From contig CAJMSQ010000012.1 in the NCBI GenBank assembly GCA_905216095.1, positions 1-61,088 on the forward strand: a DNA stretch of 61,088 nucleotides, given 5' to 3'. How positions within the stretch are numbered: the stretch's first letter is position 1; each line of letters starts with the position of its first letter. The DNA comes from an uncultured bacterium (GTDB taxonomy: Bacteria; Bacteroidota; Bacteroidia; Bacteroidales; Bacteroidaceae). The notes under the pieces were generated by a model. It saw nothing but the letters and a program-made list of their open reading frames with translations, did not search any database and was not told the DNA's origin. Of the stretch, positions 49,500-57,041 are shown one piece after another. The translations under genes and the position numbers were made by a program.

Positions 49500-49533
49500 C
49501 CGCCCCTGTGAGCATTGTCTGCGACAGGGGCGG
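49500..49533 (-). terminator. Terminator after the threonine dehydrogenase gene
   Basis: CCGCCCCTGT pairs perfectly with ACAGGGGCGG; on the minus strand it runs into TTTTAAC. Confidence 0.82.
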
Positions 49534-49590
49534 TTGTTCTGTGGCGTCGGCTTCGCGTCCGTTTCCGCGTGCCGTCCGTGTTGTTCTTCC

Positions 49591-50550
49591 TTATTCGGCT
49601 GCCAGTTTGATGGCCAGTTTCTCCAACATGTCTTTGGTCATGCTCTCCAAGTCGTATTGGGGCTTCCAGTCCCATTCCTGACGTGCGCAGACGTCTTCCA
49701 GACTGTTGGGCCAGCTGTCCGCGTTGGCCTGTTTGAGGGGGTCTACGTCGTAGATCATCTCGAAGCCGGGCTTATGTTTGCGGATGGCTGCGAGTATACC
49801 TTCGGGGTCGAAGCTCATGGAGGCGATGTTGAATCCGTTGCGGTGGATAAGGCGCGAGGGGTCGGCTTCCATCAACTGCACGCAGGCGTTCAGCGCGTCG
49901 GGCATGTACATCATGTCCATGTAAGTGCCGGCGGCGATGGGGCAGACGAACTTCTCGCCGCGCACGGCGCTATAATAGATGTCCACGGCATAGTCGGTCG
50001 TGCCGCCGCCCGGAGGGGTGACGTAGGATATGAGGCCGGGGAAACGCACCGAGCGCGTGTCCACACCGTATTTGTGGTGGTAATAGTCCGACAGCAGTTC
50101 GGTAGCGACTTTGCTCACGCCGTAAATCGTGATGGGGCGCTGGATGGTGTCCTGCGGCGTGTGGTCGCGCGGCGTTTCGGGGCCGAAAGAGCCGATGGAA
50201 CTGGGCGTGAACACGGCACAGTCGTGCTCGCGTGCCACTTCGAGCACGTTCCACAGTCCGTCGATACCGATTTTCCAGGCCAGCTGCGGGCGGCCTTCGG
50301 CCACAACGCTCAAAAGGGCTGCCAGGTTGAAGATGGTGTCTACATGATGCTTGAGCGCGACGGTTGCAATCTGCTCGCCGTTGGTCACATCGCATATCTC
50401 GTATGGGCCGCTCTCTTTCAGTTCGCCCTTGGGCTTGGCACTCGGAATGTATCCCGCAACTACGTGTTCGTTTCCATAGATACTGCGCAATTTCATTGTA
50501 AGTTCGGAACCGATTTGTCCCGTGGCTCCGATGACCAGAATATTCTTCAT
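49591..50550 (-). CDS. L-threonine 3-dehydrogenase, SDR (NAD-dependent epimerase-like) type
   Basis: The 319-residue protein has the Rossmann NAD site MKNILVIGATGQIGSELT, the Ser of FTPSSIGSFGPETP, and the YxxxK catalytic pair in ITIYGVSKVATELLSDYYHHKYGVD. The C-terminal part reads YDVDPLKQANADSWPNSLED, a pattern characteristic of SDR-type threonine dehydrogenases. It oxidises L-threonine to 2-amino-3-oxobutyrate. The assignment is strengthened by kbl, the next enzyme of the pathway, transcribed divergently 247 nt away. Confidence 0.9.
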   Translation of the reverse strand: MKNILVIGATGQIGSELTMKLRSIYGNEHVVAGYIPSAKPKGELKESGPYEICDVTNGEQIATVALKHHVDTIFNLAALLSVVAEGRPQLAWKIGIDGLWNVLEVAREHDCAVFTPSSIGSFGPETPRDHTPQDTIQRPITIYGVSKVATELLSDYYHHKYGVDTRSVRFPGLISYVTPPGGGTTDYAVDIYYSAVRGEKFVCPIAAGTYMDMMYMPDALNACVQLMEADPSRLIHRNGFNIASMSFDPEGILAAIRKHKPGFEMIYDVDPLKQANADSWPNSLEDVCARQEWDWKPQYDLESMTKDMLEKLAIKLAAE

Positions 50551-50585
50551 GTTTTTCTTAAGGATTGATGTGTTAGCTTAGACGC

Positions 50586-50659
50586 TGCAAAGGAACACTT
50601 TTTTTTGAGAAATACATAATAAAAGGCTTGATAATTTCAAAAAAAAACGTTCCTTTGCA
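50586..50659. promoter_or_regulatory. Divergent tdh/kbl regulatory region with 11-bp dyad
   Basis: TGCAAAGGAAC (50586-50596) and its exact reverse complement GTTCCTTTGCA (50649-50659) flank an A/T-rich 52-nt centre. Each arm also resembles a weak -7 box (TTCCTTTG) pointing outward. It could be a paired operator for shared control of the two threonine genes or two mirrored promoters. Confidence 0.6.
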
Positions 50660-50797
50660 ATGACGGAGCGGCCCGATGCAAAGGAATGACCGCAAAGTGT
50701 TCCGCCACGTGCCGTCCCGTCGTCCGATTAACTTATTTCTTCGTGCCGGAAGCAGTGCGCGTGCACGGTCTTCCGGCAGGTAAAACACAGTATAAAT

Positions 50798-51985
50798 ATG
50801 TACGGTAAATTCCAACAGCATCTCCAGCAGGAGCTGGAAGACATCAAGCAGGCCGGACTCTACAAGAACGAGCGCCTGATTGAAGGCCCGCAGCAGGCCG
50901 CCATTAGTGTGAAAGGACAGGAAGTGCTGAACTTCTGCGCCAACAACTATCTCGGATTGTCCAACCATCCGCGTCTGGTGCAGGCCGCCAAGGACATGAT
51001 GGACAAGCGCGGTTACGGTATGTCGAGCGTGCGTTTCATCTGCGGTACGCAGGACATGCACAAGAAGCTTGAGGCGGCTATTTCCGACTACTTCAAGACC
51101 GAGGACACCATTCTTTATGCCGCTTGCTTCGATGCCAACGGCGGTGTGTTCGAACCCCTGCTTACGGCCGATGACGCCATCATTTCCGACGCCCTGAACC
51201 ATGCCAGCATCATCGACGGCGTGCGTCTGTGCAAGGCCAAGCGTTACCGTTATGCCAACGCCGACATGGCCGACCTCGAACGTTGCCTGAAGGAGGCGCA
51301 GGAACAGCGCTTCCGCATCATCGTCACGGACGGCGTCTTCTCTATGGACGGCAACGTTGCTCCGATGGACAAGATTTGTGACCTCGCAGAGCAGTATGAC
51401 GCGCTCGTCATGGTGGACGAGAGCCATTCGGCAGGCGTTGTGGGCGCCACAGGCCACGGCGTGAGCGAATTCTTCAACACCTACGGCCGCGTAGACATCT
51501 ACACCGGAACGCTGGGCAAGGCCTTCGGCGGCGCAATGGGCGGATTCACCACCGGACGCAAGGAAATCATCGACATGTTGCGCCAGCGCAGCCGTCCTTA
51601 CCTGTTCTCCAACAGCGTTGCCCCCGCCATCGTGGGAGCGGCCATAGAGACGTTCAAGATTCTCGGCGAGAGCAACGCGCTGCACGACAAGCTCGTGGAG
51701 AACGTAAACTATTTCCGTGACAAGATGATGGCTGCCGGATTCGACATCAAGCCGACCCAGAGCGCCATCTGCGCCGTCATGCTTTACGACGCCAAACTGT
51801 CGCAGGATTACGCCGCACGTCTGCAGGAGGAAGGCATATATGTGACGGGCTTCTACTATCCTGTCGTCCCGAAAGACCAGGCCCGCATCCGCGTACAGAT
51901 ATCCGCTGGTCACGAGCGCGAACATCTTGACAAGTGTATCGCCGCCTTCATCAAGGTGGGCAAGGAACTCGGCGTGCTGAAATAA
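50798..51985 (+). CDS. kbl: Glycine C-acetyltransferase (2-amino-3-ketobutyrate CoA ligase)
   Basis: Kbl is a pyridoxal-phosphate enzyme that splits 2-amino-3-oxobutyrate with CoA into glycine and acetyl-CoA. The 395-residue protein has the family pattern FCANNYLGLSNHPRLVQAAKDMMDKRGYGMSSVRFICGTQ, the cofactor-contacting VMVDESHSAGVVGATGHG, and the Schiff-base Lys in YTGTLGKAFGGAMGGF. Divergent arrangement with the threonine dehydrogenase supports threonine catabolism over the related AONS/ALAS enzymes. Confidence 0.96.
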   Translation: MYGKFQQHLQQELEDIKQAGLYKNERLIEGPQQAAISVKGQEVLNFCANNYLGLSNHPRLVQAAKDMMDKRGYGMSSVRFICGTQDMHKKLEAAISDYFKTEDTILYAACFDANGGVFEPLLTADDAIISDALNHASIIDGVRLCKAKRYRYANADMADLERCLKEAQEQRFRIIVTDGVFSMDGNVAPMDKICDLAEQYDALVMVDESHSAGVVGATGHGVSEFFNTYGRVDIYTGTLGKAFGGAMGGFTTGRKEIIDMLRQRSRPYLFSNSVAPAIVGAAIETFKILGESNALHDKLVENVNYFRDKMMAAGFDIKPTQSAICAVMLYDAKLSQDYAARLQEEGIYVTGFYYPVVPKDQARIRVQISAGHEREHLDKCIAAFIKVGKELGVLK

Positions 51986-52025
51986 GCCCGTGCCCTCCCG
52001 TCAGGGACATGGGCATAACCGACCC

Positions 52026-52065
52026 ATACAAAAACTCCGACCATCACCGGCCGGAGTTTTTGTAT
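52026..52065 (+). terminator. Terminator after kbl
   Basis: ATACAAAAACTCCG pairs perfectly with CGGAGTTTTTGTAT. The symmetric A/T runs make it bidirectional. Confidence 0.85.
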
Positions 52066-52115
52066 GCTGCTTTCCGTCGCTCCCGACGGGCTTTTGCTTG
52101 ATTCTGTAACGCGCC

Positions 52116-52146
52116 TGCGCGCGCGTATATAATATATGTGTGCGCG
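52116..52146. repeat. Alternating purine-pyrimidine tract next to a stop codon
   Basis: TGCGCGCGCGTATATA then ATATATGTGTGCGCG: 31 nt with a single phase break. It starts 2 nt after the DUF4836 stop codon on the minus strand. Confidence 0.8.
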
Positions 52147-52148
52147 GG

Positions 52149-53825
52149 TCAGAAGCCTCCCTCCGTTCTGGCGGCATCAAAGAACATGTCGGCCAGCAAC
52201 GTGAGCGGGTTTTCCTTTTTCGCGAGGTCGCGGAAGCGGAGTTCCATCGTGTAACGCATATCTTCGCTGACGTGCAATTCCGCAGTTTCAAACTTCTCGG
52301 CATATTCGCTGTATTTGTTGCCGAATATCTCCCTCTTGATATCTTTTTCTTCGAACAATTTCGTGAAGTCGAGCACCGCAAATGCCAATTCGCCTTTGAT
52401 GCGCTTGGCAAAACCGGCGTCGGCCAGCGACTTCTTCGGCGTGGCTCCGGGATTGAAACCGCTGCGTGTGGAGAAGTAGAACACTTTTGCCGTCGTACCC
52501 ATCGTGACAACGTTTCCGCCCTTCTCTTTCTCGTCGAGGCGCAGGGTGTAAGTGCCTTTTGCCGCGTCGCGGCCGAAGACTTTGAATTCCTTTACGGGGT
52601 ACAGTCCGCCCGTGCTGTTGTAATAGTCTTCGTCATATACCATTACGGATTTGGCGGGTATCTGTTCCTCGGCCTTGGCCAAGGCGTTCTCGACGGCAGC
52701 CTTGTCGTTGATGTCCACAAGTCCCTCGAACGCGGGCATATTGGTGTCCTTGTCCGCGGGCAGCCCTATGGCGACCGTCCATTCGCCGGAGATGGCACAT
52801 ACGGTGCGCCCGATAAGGTCGGCCATCTCGGGCTTCGTGTCGAGTGCCTGCTTGATGACGTCGATTTTTCTGATGTAGTCCCAATACTTTTTGCCGTTCA
52901 GGGCGCTGCCGAACACGAGGAAAGCGTCATCCGGAAGCATGGCCAGCTGCTTGCCCTTCGTGCCGGGCAGCATTTCTTGGGCATCCGCCATTTGTTTGCG
53001 GGCCTCTTCGGTCTCGGCGACAGGTTCTACGTAAGCCTTAATGTCGGAATCGTTGAACGAGATGCCGCCTATGACGCTCCAGTCCTGCATACGCACCATC
53101 TTGGACATCTGTTTCAGTTCCTCACGCTCGTCCACGGGCAGAATTTTCATCACATTCTTCATCATGACGCAGGCTGCCACGTCGTCATCCGCCTTGTCCA
53201 TCTTCCTGAAAGCCGGGTTGTCGTAGATGGAACTCTCTTTTTTCTCCTCGAACCGCCGGCGGACGTCGCGCCCTATACGTCCGTTGTCGTTATCCACGGC
53301 TACGGCCAGCATGATGCTGTTGTCGTCGAAGGCGACCGCCATCTTCCCGCTGTTGTCCACGGCCATCTTGCAATGGTCATACTCCTTGAGGCGTCCGGCA
53401 TCGGACTTCTTGAGGAAAAGTTCCAGCAAATTGCTGAAATCCTCGTCGTCGAGCGTCTTGGCTACCAGTCCGGCGTAAGGGAAACTCTTGGAGGGGGCAA
53501 ACAGATATACAGGGCAGCGCAGGTCGATGCCGAGTTTTTCGGGATTGTCCAGTATTTCTTTCAGCTCCTTGTAGTAAGAGCCTTTCATTTCCTCCTGTGC
53601 CTTGTCCAGGAAAGCCTCCTTCAGGTCCTTCAGTTCGGCGTTCTCGTCCAGTTGTGCCTTGTCGGCAATGCTTTTCAGGTCTATCTTGAGCACACCCGCA
53701 CAGTCCTCGGGCAGGACATTGGCATAATCATCGGAACAAGCCGTCAGCAGAAAGGCGGCCGTAATGAAGGCAAACGCATGGACAAGCCTGCGCGTCGCGC
53801 TAAGGGATGTGAGTTTGTTTTTCAT
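52149..53825 (-). CDS. DUF4836-family lipoprotein
   Basis: The 558-residue product has a lipoprotein signal (FAFITAAFLLTACSDD, Cys near residue 30). A long mature region follows, with features of DUF4836: VLPEDCAGVLKIDLKSIADKAQL, PVYLFAPSKSFPYAGLVAK, MLPDDAFLVFGSALNGKKYWDY and PGATPKKSLADAGFAKRIKGELAFAVLDF. It is probably anchored in the periplasm or outer membrane. The family is widespread in Bacteroidales with no known activity. A TACATTTG box (53884-53891, minus strand) is a good -7 element. Confidence 0.85.
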   Translation of the reverse strand: MKNKLTSLSATRRLVHAFAFITAAFLLTACSDDYANVLPEDCAGVLKIDLKSIADKAQLDENAELKDLKEAFLDKAQEEMKGSYYKELKEILDNPEKLGIDLRCPVYLFAPSKSFPYAGLVAKTLDDEDFSNLLELFLKKSDAGRLKEYDHCKMAVDNSGKMAVAFDDNSIMLAVAVDNDNGRIGRDVRRRFEEKKESSIYDNPAFRKMDKADDDVAACVMMKNVMKILPVDEREELKQMSKMVRMQDWSVIGGISFNDSDIKAYVEPVAETEEARKQMADAQEMLPGTKGKQLAMLPDDAFLVFGSALNGKKYWDYIRKIDVIKQALDTKPEMADLIGRTVCAISGEWTVAIGLPADKDTNMPAFEGLVDINDKAAVENALAKAEEQIPAKSVMVYDEDYYNSTGGLYPVKEFKVFGRDAAKGTYTLRLDEKEKGGNVVTMGTTAKVFYFSTRSGFNPGATPKKSLADAGFAKRIKGELAFAVLDFTKLFEEKDIKREIFGNKYSEYAEKFETAELHVSEDMRYTMELRFRDLAKKENPLTLLADMFFDAARTEGGF

Positions 53826-53883
53826 GGCTTTTCGTTTTAGTTATATAATAAGGTAGGCTTCCGCAGAAGGGGATGTATTTTTA

Positions 53884-53914
53884 CAAATGTACGGATTAAT
53901 TTTGTATTTCCAAC
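53884..53914 (-). promoter_or_regulatory. Promoter of the DUF4836 gene
   Basis: Minus strand GTTG near 53911-53914, 19 nt, TACATTTG (53884-53891), with a leader of about 50 nt. Confidence 0.6.
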
Positions 53915-54037
53915 GGAAAAGCGTTTCCGAATGGCGTATATTTCATAAAATGTGCCTCTTCCGCCGCACTGCGCCGCGTGATAGCGATTTAATTGTTACT
54001 TTTGCATACGACAACATCTTTAATAAACGAAAATAGC

Positions 54038-54415
54038 ATGAAAAAAGCAATTTCAAGTACGCAGGCGCCCGCCGCCATCGGGCCGTACAGTCAGGCTGTC
54101 GAGGCGGCCGGCATTGTTTTTGTGTCGGGCCAGTTGCCCATAGACCCCGCCACGGGAAATTTTGCCGAGGGAGGTATGCGCGAACTTACGCGCCGCTCGC
54201 TCGAGAACGTCAGAAACATACTCGCGGAAGCCGGTCTGACGATGGAAAACGTGGTCAAGACCACCGTATTCCTGGCCGACATGGCCGATTTCGCCGAGAT
54301 GAACGCCGAATATGCCGCTTTCTTCGAAGGAACCGCCCCTGCGCGTTCGGCAGTGGCCGTCAAGACGCTCCCGAAAGGGGCTCGCGTCGAAATAGAATGC
54401 ATTGCCGTCCGCTGA
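54038..54415 (+). CDS. ridA: RidA family enamine/imine deaminase
   Basis: RidA hydrolyses reactive enamine/imine intermediates from PLP enzymes. The 125-residue protein shows the full family pattern: APAAIGPYSQAVEAAGIVFVSGQLPIDPATG, LTRRSLENVRNILAEAGLTMENVVKTTVFLADM, FFEGTAPARSAVAVKTLPKGARVEIECIAV, with the key Arg in PARSAV and the terminal Glu. A TACTTTTG box at 53997-54004 precedes the ATG at 54038. The LOG-family gene begins 5 nt after its stop. Confidence 0.95.
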   Translation: MKKAISSTQAPAAIGPYSQAVEAAGIVFVSGQLPIDPATGNFAEGGMRELTRRSLENVRNILAEAGLTMENVVKTTVFLADMADFAEMNAEYAAFFEGTAPARSAVAVKTLPKGARVEIECIAVR

Positions 54416-54419
54416 TGCC

Positions 54420-54956
54420 ATGAGAAAGATCGGCGTATTCCTTTCTTCGAAGACCGATGTGCCTGCCGTGTTCCGCCAGGCCGTGGAGGACGTCGGCGCA
54501 TGGATAGGCCGCACGGGCCGGACCCTGGTCTACGGCGGGGCACGCAAGGGAATGATGGAAGTGCTGGCACAGACCGTCAAGCGCAACGGCGGCCGCGTGT
54601 TCGGTGTCGTCCCGCAAATCATCGAGGACCGCGGCTTGGTGAGCGACACGCTCGACGTGACGTTCCGCACCGTGGACCTGAACGACCGCAAGGCCGTGAT
54701 GAACCGCGAGAGTGACCTGCTCGTGGCACTGCCCGGCGGCGTAGGCACGCTCGACGAGGTATTTACCGTGATGGCCGCCGCAACTATCGGCACGGCCGTC
54801 AGGCATGTGGTGTTCTACAACGTGGCCGGATGCTGGGACATGACGATTGCGGCCATCGAAGACCTGGCTGCGAAAGGCTTGATAGACGATGAGCTGTCGC
54901 GGCTCTATTCTGTCGTGACCGATGTCGCGGGACTGGCCCGTCTGGCCGGCGACTGA
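54420..54956 (+). CDS. LOG-family protein (TIGR00730 Rossmann-fold nucleotide hydrolase)
   Basis: The 178-residue protein has the two LOG motifs: GGARKGMM (residues 34-41) and PGGVGTLDE (near 95-103). Family members release free base or ribose 5-phosphate from nucleoside monophosphates, as in cytokinin activation; in bacteria the physiological substrate is usually unclear. The start MRKIGVFLSS at 54420 lies directly after ridA, so the pair is one transcript. A terminator follows at 55058. Confidence 0.92.
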   Translation: MRKIGVFLSSKTDVPAVFRQAVEDVGAWIGRTGRTLVYGGARKGMMEVLAQTVKRNGGRVFGVVPQIIEDRGLVSDTLDVTFRTVDLNDRKAVMNRESDLLVALPGGVGTLDEVFTVMAAATIGTAVRHVVFYNVAGCWDMTIAAIEDLAAKGLIDDELSRLYSVVTDVAGLARLAGD

Positions 54957-55057
54957 GTGGCTGTTTCCTGCGGCAGTGTTCTCTTGAAACGGGGATACGT
55001 CCCGCAGGATGTACATCCGCTCTATCCCGGACGACATCCGGTCGGCCGTAAATATGT

Positions 55058-55094
55058 CGCGGGGAAATGCGTTAGGCATTTCCCCGCGTTTTTT
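55058..55094 (+). terminator. Terminator after ridA-LOG
   Basis: CGCGGGGAAATGC pairs exactly with GCATTTCCCCGCG, followed by TTTTTTCC. Confidence 0.9.
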
Positions 55095-55143
55095 CCGGGA
55101 AAATTCAGGCACAGGTGCCGCCCGGATTGAAGCGGATGCGTCT

Positions 55144-55368
55144 TTATCGCAGCGAATCCGTTTTTACGGTGTCGGGAGATACGGTGTCGTTCTGTGAGAT
55201 GCCGAAGCGGAAAGCCTGTGTGCTGTCGGGCTGTTGAGGAGTTACGCTGTCCGTCTTTACGGTGTCGGAACTCATGACGCGGGAAACGGGCGTGTTGTTG
55301 CCGGCAAAGGCGCCGCTTACGGAAATGATACCCAAAGTGAGAACTGCTACTACTGAAAACTTTTTCAT
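55144..55368 (-). CDS. 74-residue secreted protein under an apparent sigma-54 promoter
   Basis: No family recognised. The start MKKFSVVAVLTLGIISVSGAFA at 55368 gives a clean signal peptide (about 22 residues). The mature chain of about 52 residues is rich in Ser, Thr, Asp, Val and Pro, with the repeated unit SDTVKTDSVTP...SPDTVKTDSL, and has no cysteine. A -24/-12 promoter lies 55-70 nt upstream, and three TGTGGA dyads lie further up, next to a response-regulator gene of the matching type. It is probably the output gene of that circuit; its role in the envelope is unknown. Confidence 0.7.
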   Translation of the reverse strand: MKKFSVVAVLTLGIISVSGAFAGNNTPVSRVMSSDTVKTDSVTPQQPDSTQAFRFGISQNDTVSPDTVKTDSLR

Positions 55369-55423
55369 GACTGTCTTTTTTAGTGTGTTAGTAAATGTGT
55401 GATTGTCTTCTACTATAAAAAAG

Positions 55424-55440
55424 AGCAATAGCCGTGCCAA
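55424..55440 (-). promoter_or_regulatory. Sigma-54 (-24/-12) promoter
   Basis: Minus strand TTGGCACGGCTATTGCT matches the RpoN consensus TGGCACG-N4-TTGCW at every defined position. RNA should start near 55413, about 45 nt before the small secreted protein's ATG. Confidence 0.88.
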
Positions 55441-55500
55441 AAGTTGTCTGTATCCCTTATCTTGTTGATTCGTAGTGCTTTTTTCTTTTTCTTGTCCGGC

Positions 55501-55556
55501 TTCCATGTGTGGAAAGTGGGGAACAAGTGTGGAAAAAATCCACAGAAAGGTGTGGA
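55501..55556 (-). promoter_or_regulatory. Candidate enhancer: three TGTGGA/TCCACA dyads
   Basis: The dyads are TTCCATGTGTGGAA (55501-55514), TGTGGA-N5-TCCACA (55528-55544) and TCCACA-N6-TGTGGA (55539-55556). Relative to the predicted sigma-54 start they span about -88 to -143, the normal window for an NtrC-type activator. Confidence 0.72.
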
Positions 55557-55560
55557 ATTC

Positions 55561-56934
55561 CTATTTTGGTCCGTCCTCCGTGCCTTGTGCGCGCAATTTG
55601 TTGTAGAGTGTTTTTCGGTCTATGCCGAGCAGGATTGCCGCCTTGCTCTTGTTACCGGCCGTAGCCTGCAGTGCCGCGTGGATGCGTGCCCTTTCGGTCG
55701 CGTCGTCGTGCAGGAGTAGTGTTGCCGGCCGCGTGGCCTCGTTCATCGCATGTGCCACGTCGGTTGCCCGTATGTAGTCGTCCGTGGCCAGTAGCACGGC
55801 ACGTCGGACCACATTCTTCAGTTCCCGCAGATTGCCGGGCCAGTCATAGCGTACCATAGCCTCCGCGGCCGTCGCGTCGAAGCCCTTTACCGTGCGTTCC
55901 AGCTCAAGGTTGGCCTGTTGCAGGAACAGGTCGGCGAACAGCAGCAGGTCGGCACCGCGGTCTTTCAGTTCGGGCATGTGCAGCGTGAACTCGTTGATGC
56001 GGTGGAAAAGGTCTTCACGGAATTCTCCCCGCGCCACAGCTCCCGCCAGATCCTCGTTGGTGGCACATACCAGCCGGATATCAACCTCTCGCTCCGTCGT
56101 ACCGCCTACGGGACGTACACGCCGTTCCTGCAAAGCCCGCAACAGTTGCACCTGGACGTCGTAACCCAGATTGCCGACCTCGTCAAGGAAGAGCGTACCC
56201 CCGTCGGCCTCGGCAAAAGCTCCCGTCTTGTCGGCGACAGCCCCCGTGAACGATCCTTTCACGTGTCCGAAGAATTCGGACGCGGCCAGTTCTTTGTGAA
56301 GCGCTCCGCAGTCAATGGCCACGAAAGGTCCGTTGCGGCGCCGGCTGCCTTCGTGGATACGGCGGGCCACATACTCCTTGCCCGTTCCGCTTGCACCGAG
56401 AATGAGCACCGACATAGGGGTAGGCGCCACGAGCGCCACGTAACGGTAGAGTTGTTGTGCGGCCGGACTGCTTCCTTCGAGGAATCCGGTCGTCGGAGTG
56501 CCTTGTGCTCCGTTCCGCTCCTGTGATGCCGGACGCTGTCCCTGTGTCTCGGCCTCGCGGACAGGGGATGGGGCTTGTTCCAGGGCATCCTTGATTTTCT
56601 GCAACAGCATGTCGGGCTGCACGGGCTTGGCTATGTAGTCGCTGGCCCCGTTCTTCATCGCCTCGACGGCGTTCTGCACTTCCGCATAACCGGTCATGAC
56701 GATGAAAGGCGTAGGCTGTTGCCGCTTGCGCAGCCATTGCAGCAGATAAAGCCCGTCGTGGTCGGGCAGACGCAGGTCGGAAAGAATCAGGTCGAAGCAC
56801 TTGCCGTCGAGCAGAGCCCTTATCGCTTTGGCTACGTTGCCGGTTGTCTCCACGTTGAAGCCTTGTTTGCCGAGCCAGGTGGCGAGCATGGTGGAGAAAG
56901 TCAGGTCGTCTTCTACGATGAGTATGTTTTTCAT
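55561..56934 (-). CDS. Sigma-54-dependent response regulator (NtrC family)
   Basis: The 457-residue protein has a receiver domain (acidic pocket VEDD, phosphoacceptor Asp53 in LSDLRLPDHDG). The AAA+ domain has Walker A GASGTGKE at 180-187, the sigma-54 contact loop GSFTGA at 227-232 (usual consensus GAFTGA), the Walker B region GGTLFLDEVGNL, and RYDWPGNLRELKNVV. A C-terminal Fis-type helix-turn-helix reads NKSKAAILLGIDRKTLYNKL. The start MKNILIVEDD at 56934 was chosen because the upstream extension lacks conservation. The kinase gene ends 107 nt upstream; the apparent target gene is immediately downstream. Confidence 0.94.
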   Translation of the reverse strand: MKNILIVEDDLTFSTMLATWLGKQGFNVETTGNVAKAIRALLDGKCFDLILSDLRLPDHDGLYLLQWLRKRQQPTPFIVMTGYAEVQNAVEAMKNGASDYIAKPVQPDMLLQKIKDALEQAPSPVREAETQGQRPASQERNGAQGTPTTGFLEGSSPAAQQLYRYVALVAPTPMSVLILGASGTGKEYVARRIHEGSRRRNGPFVAIDCGALHKELAASEFFGHVKGSFTGAVADKTGAFAEADGGTLFLDEVGNLGYDVQVQLLRALQERRVRPVGGTTEREVDIRLVCATNEDLAGAVARGEFREDLFHRINEFTLHMPELKDRGADLLLFADLFLQQANLELERTVKGFDATAAEAMVRYDWPGNLRELKNVVRRAVLLATDDYIRATDVAHAMNEATRPATLLLHDDATERARIHAALQATAGNKSKAAILLGIDRKTLYNKLRAQGTEDGPK

Positions 56935-57041
56935 ATTGTCGGATAATATGTAGGTGTTGTCCGATCGTCGGCTGCGCGGCCGGAACACAGGTTCGTTACT
57001 TGTTTTGACAGTCGTGTGCGTCCGTTCTCCTGTCTTTATAT

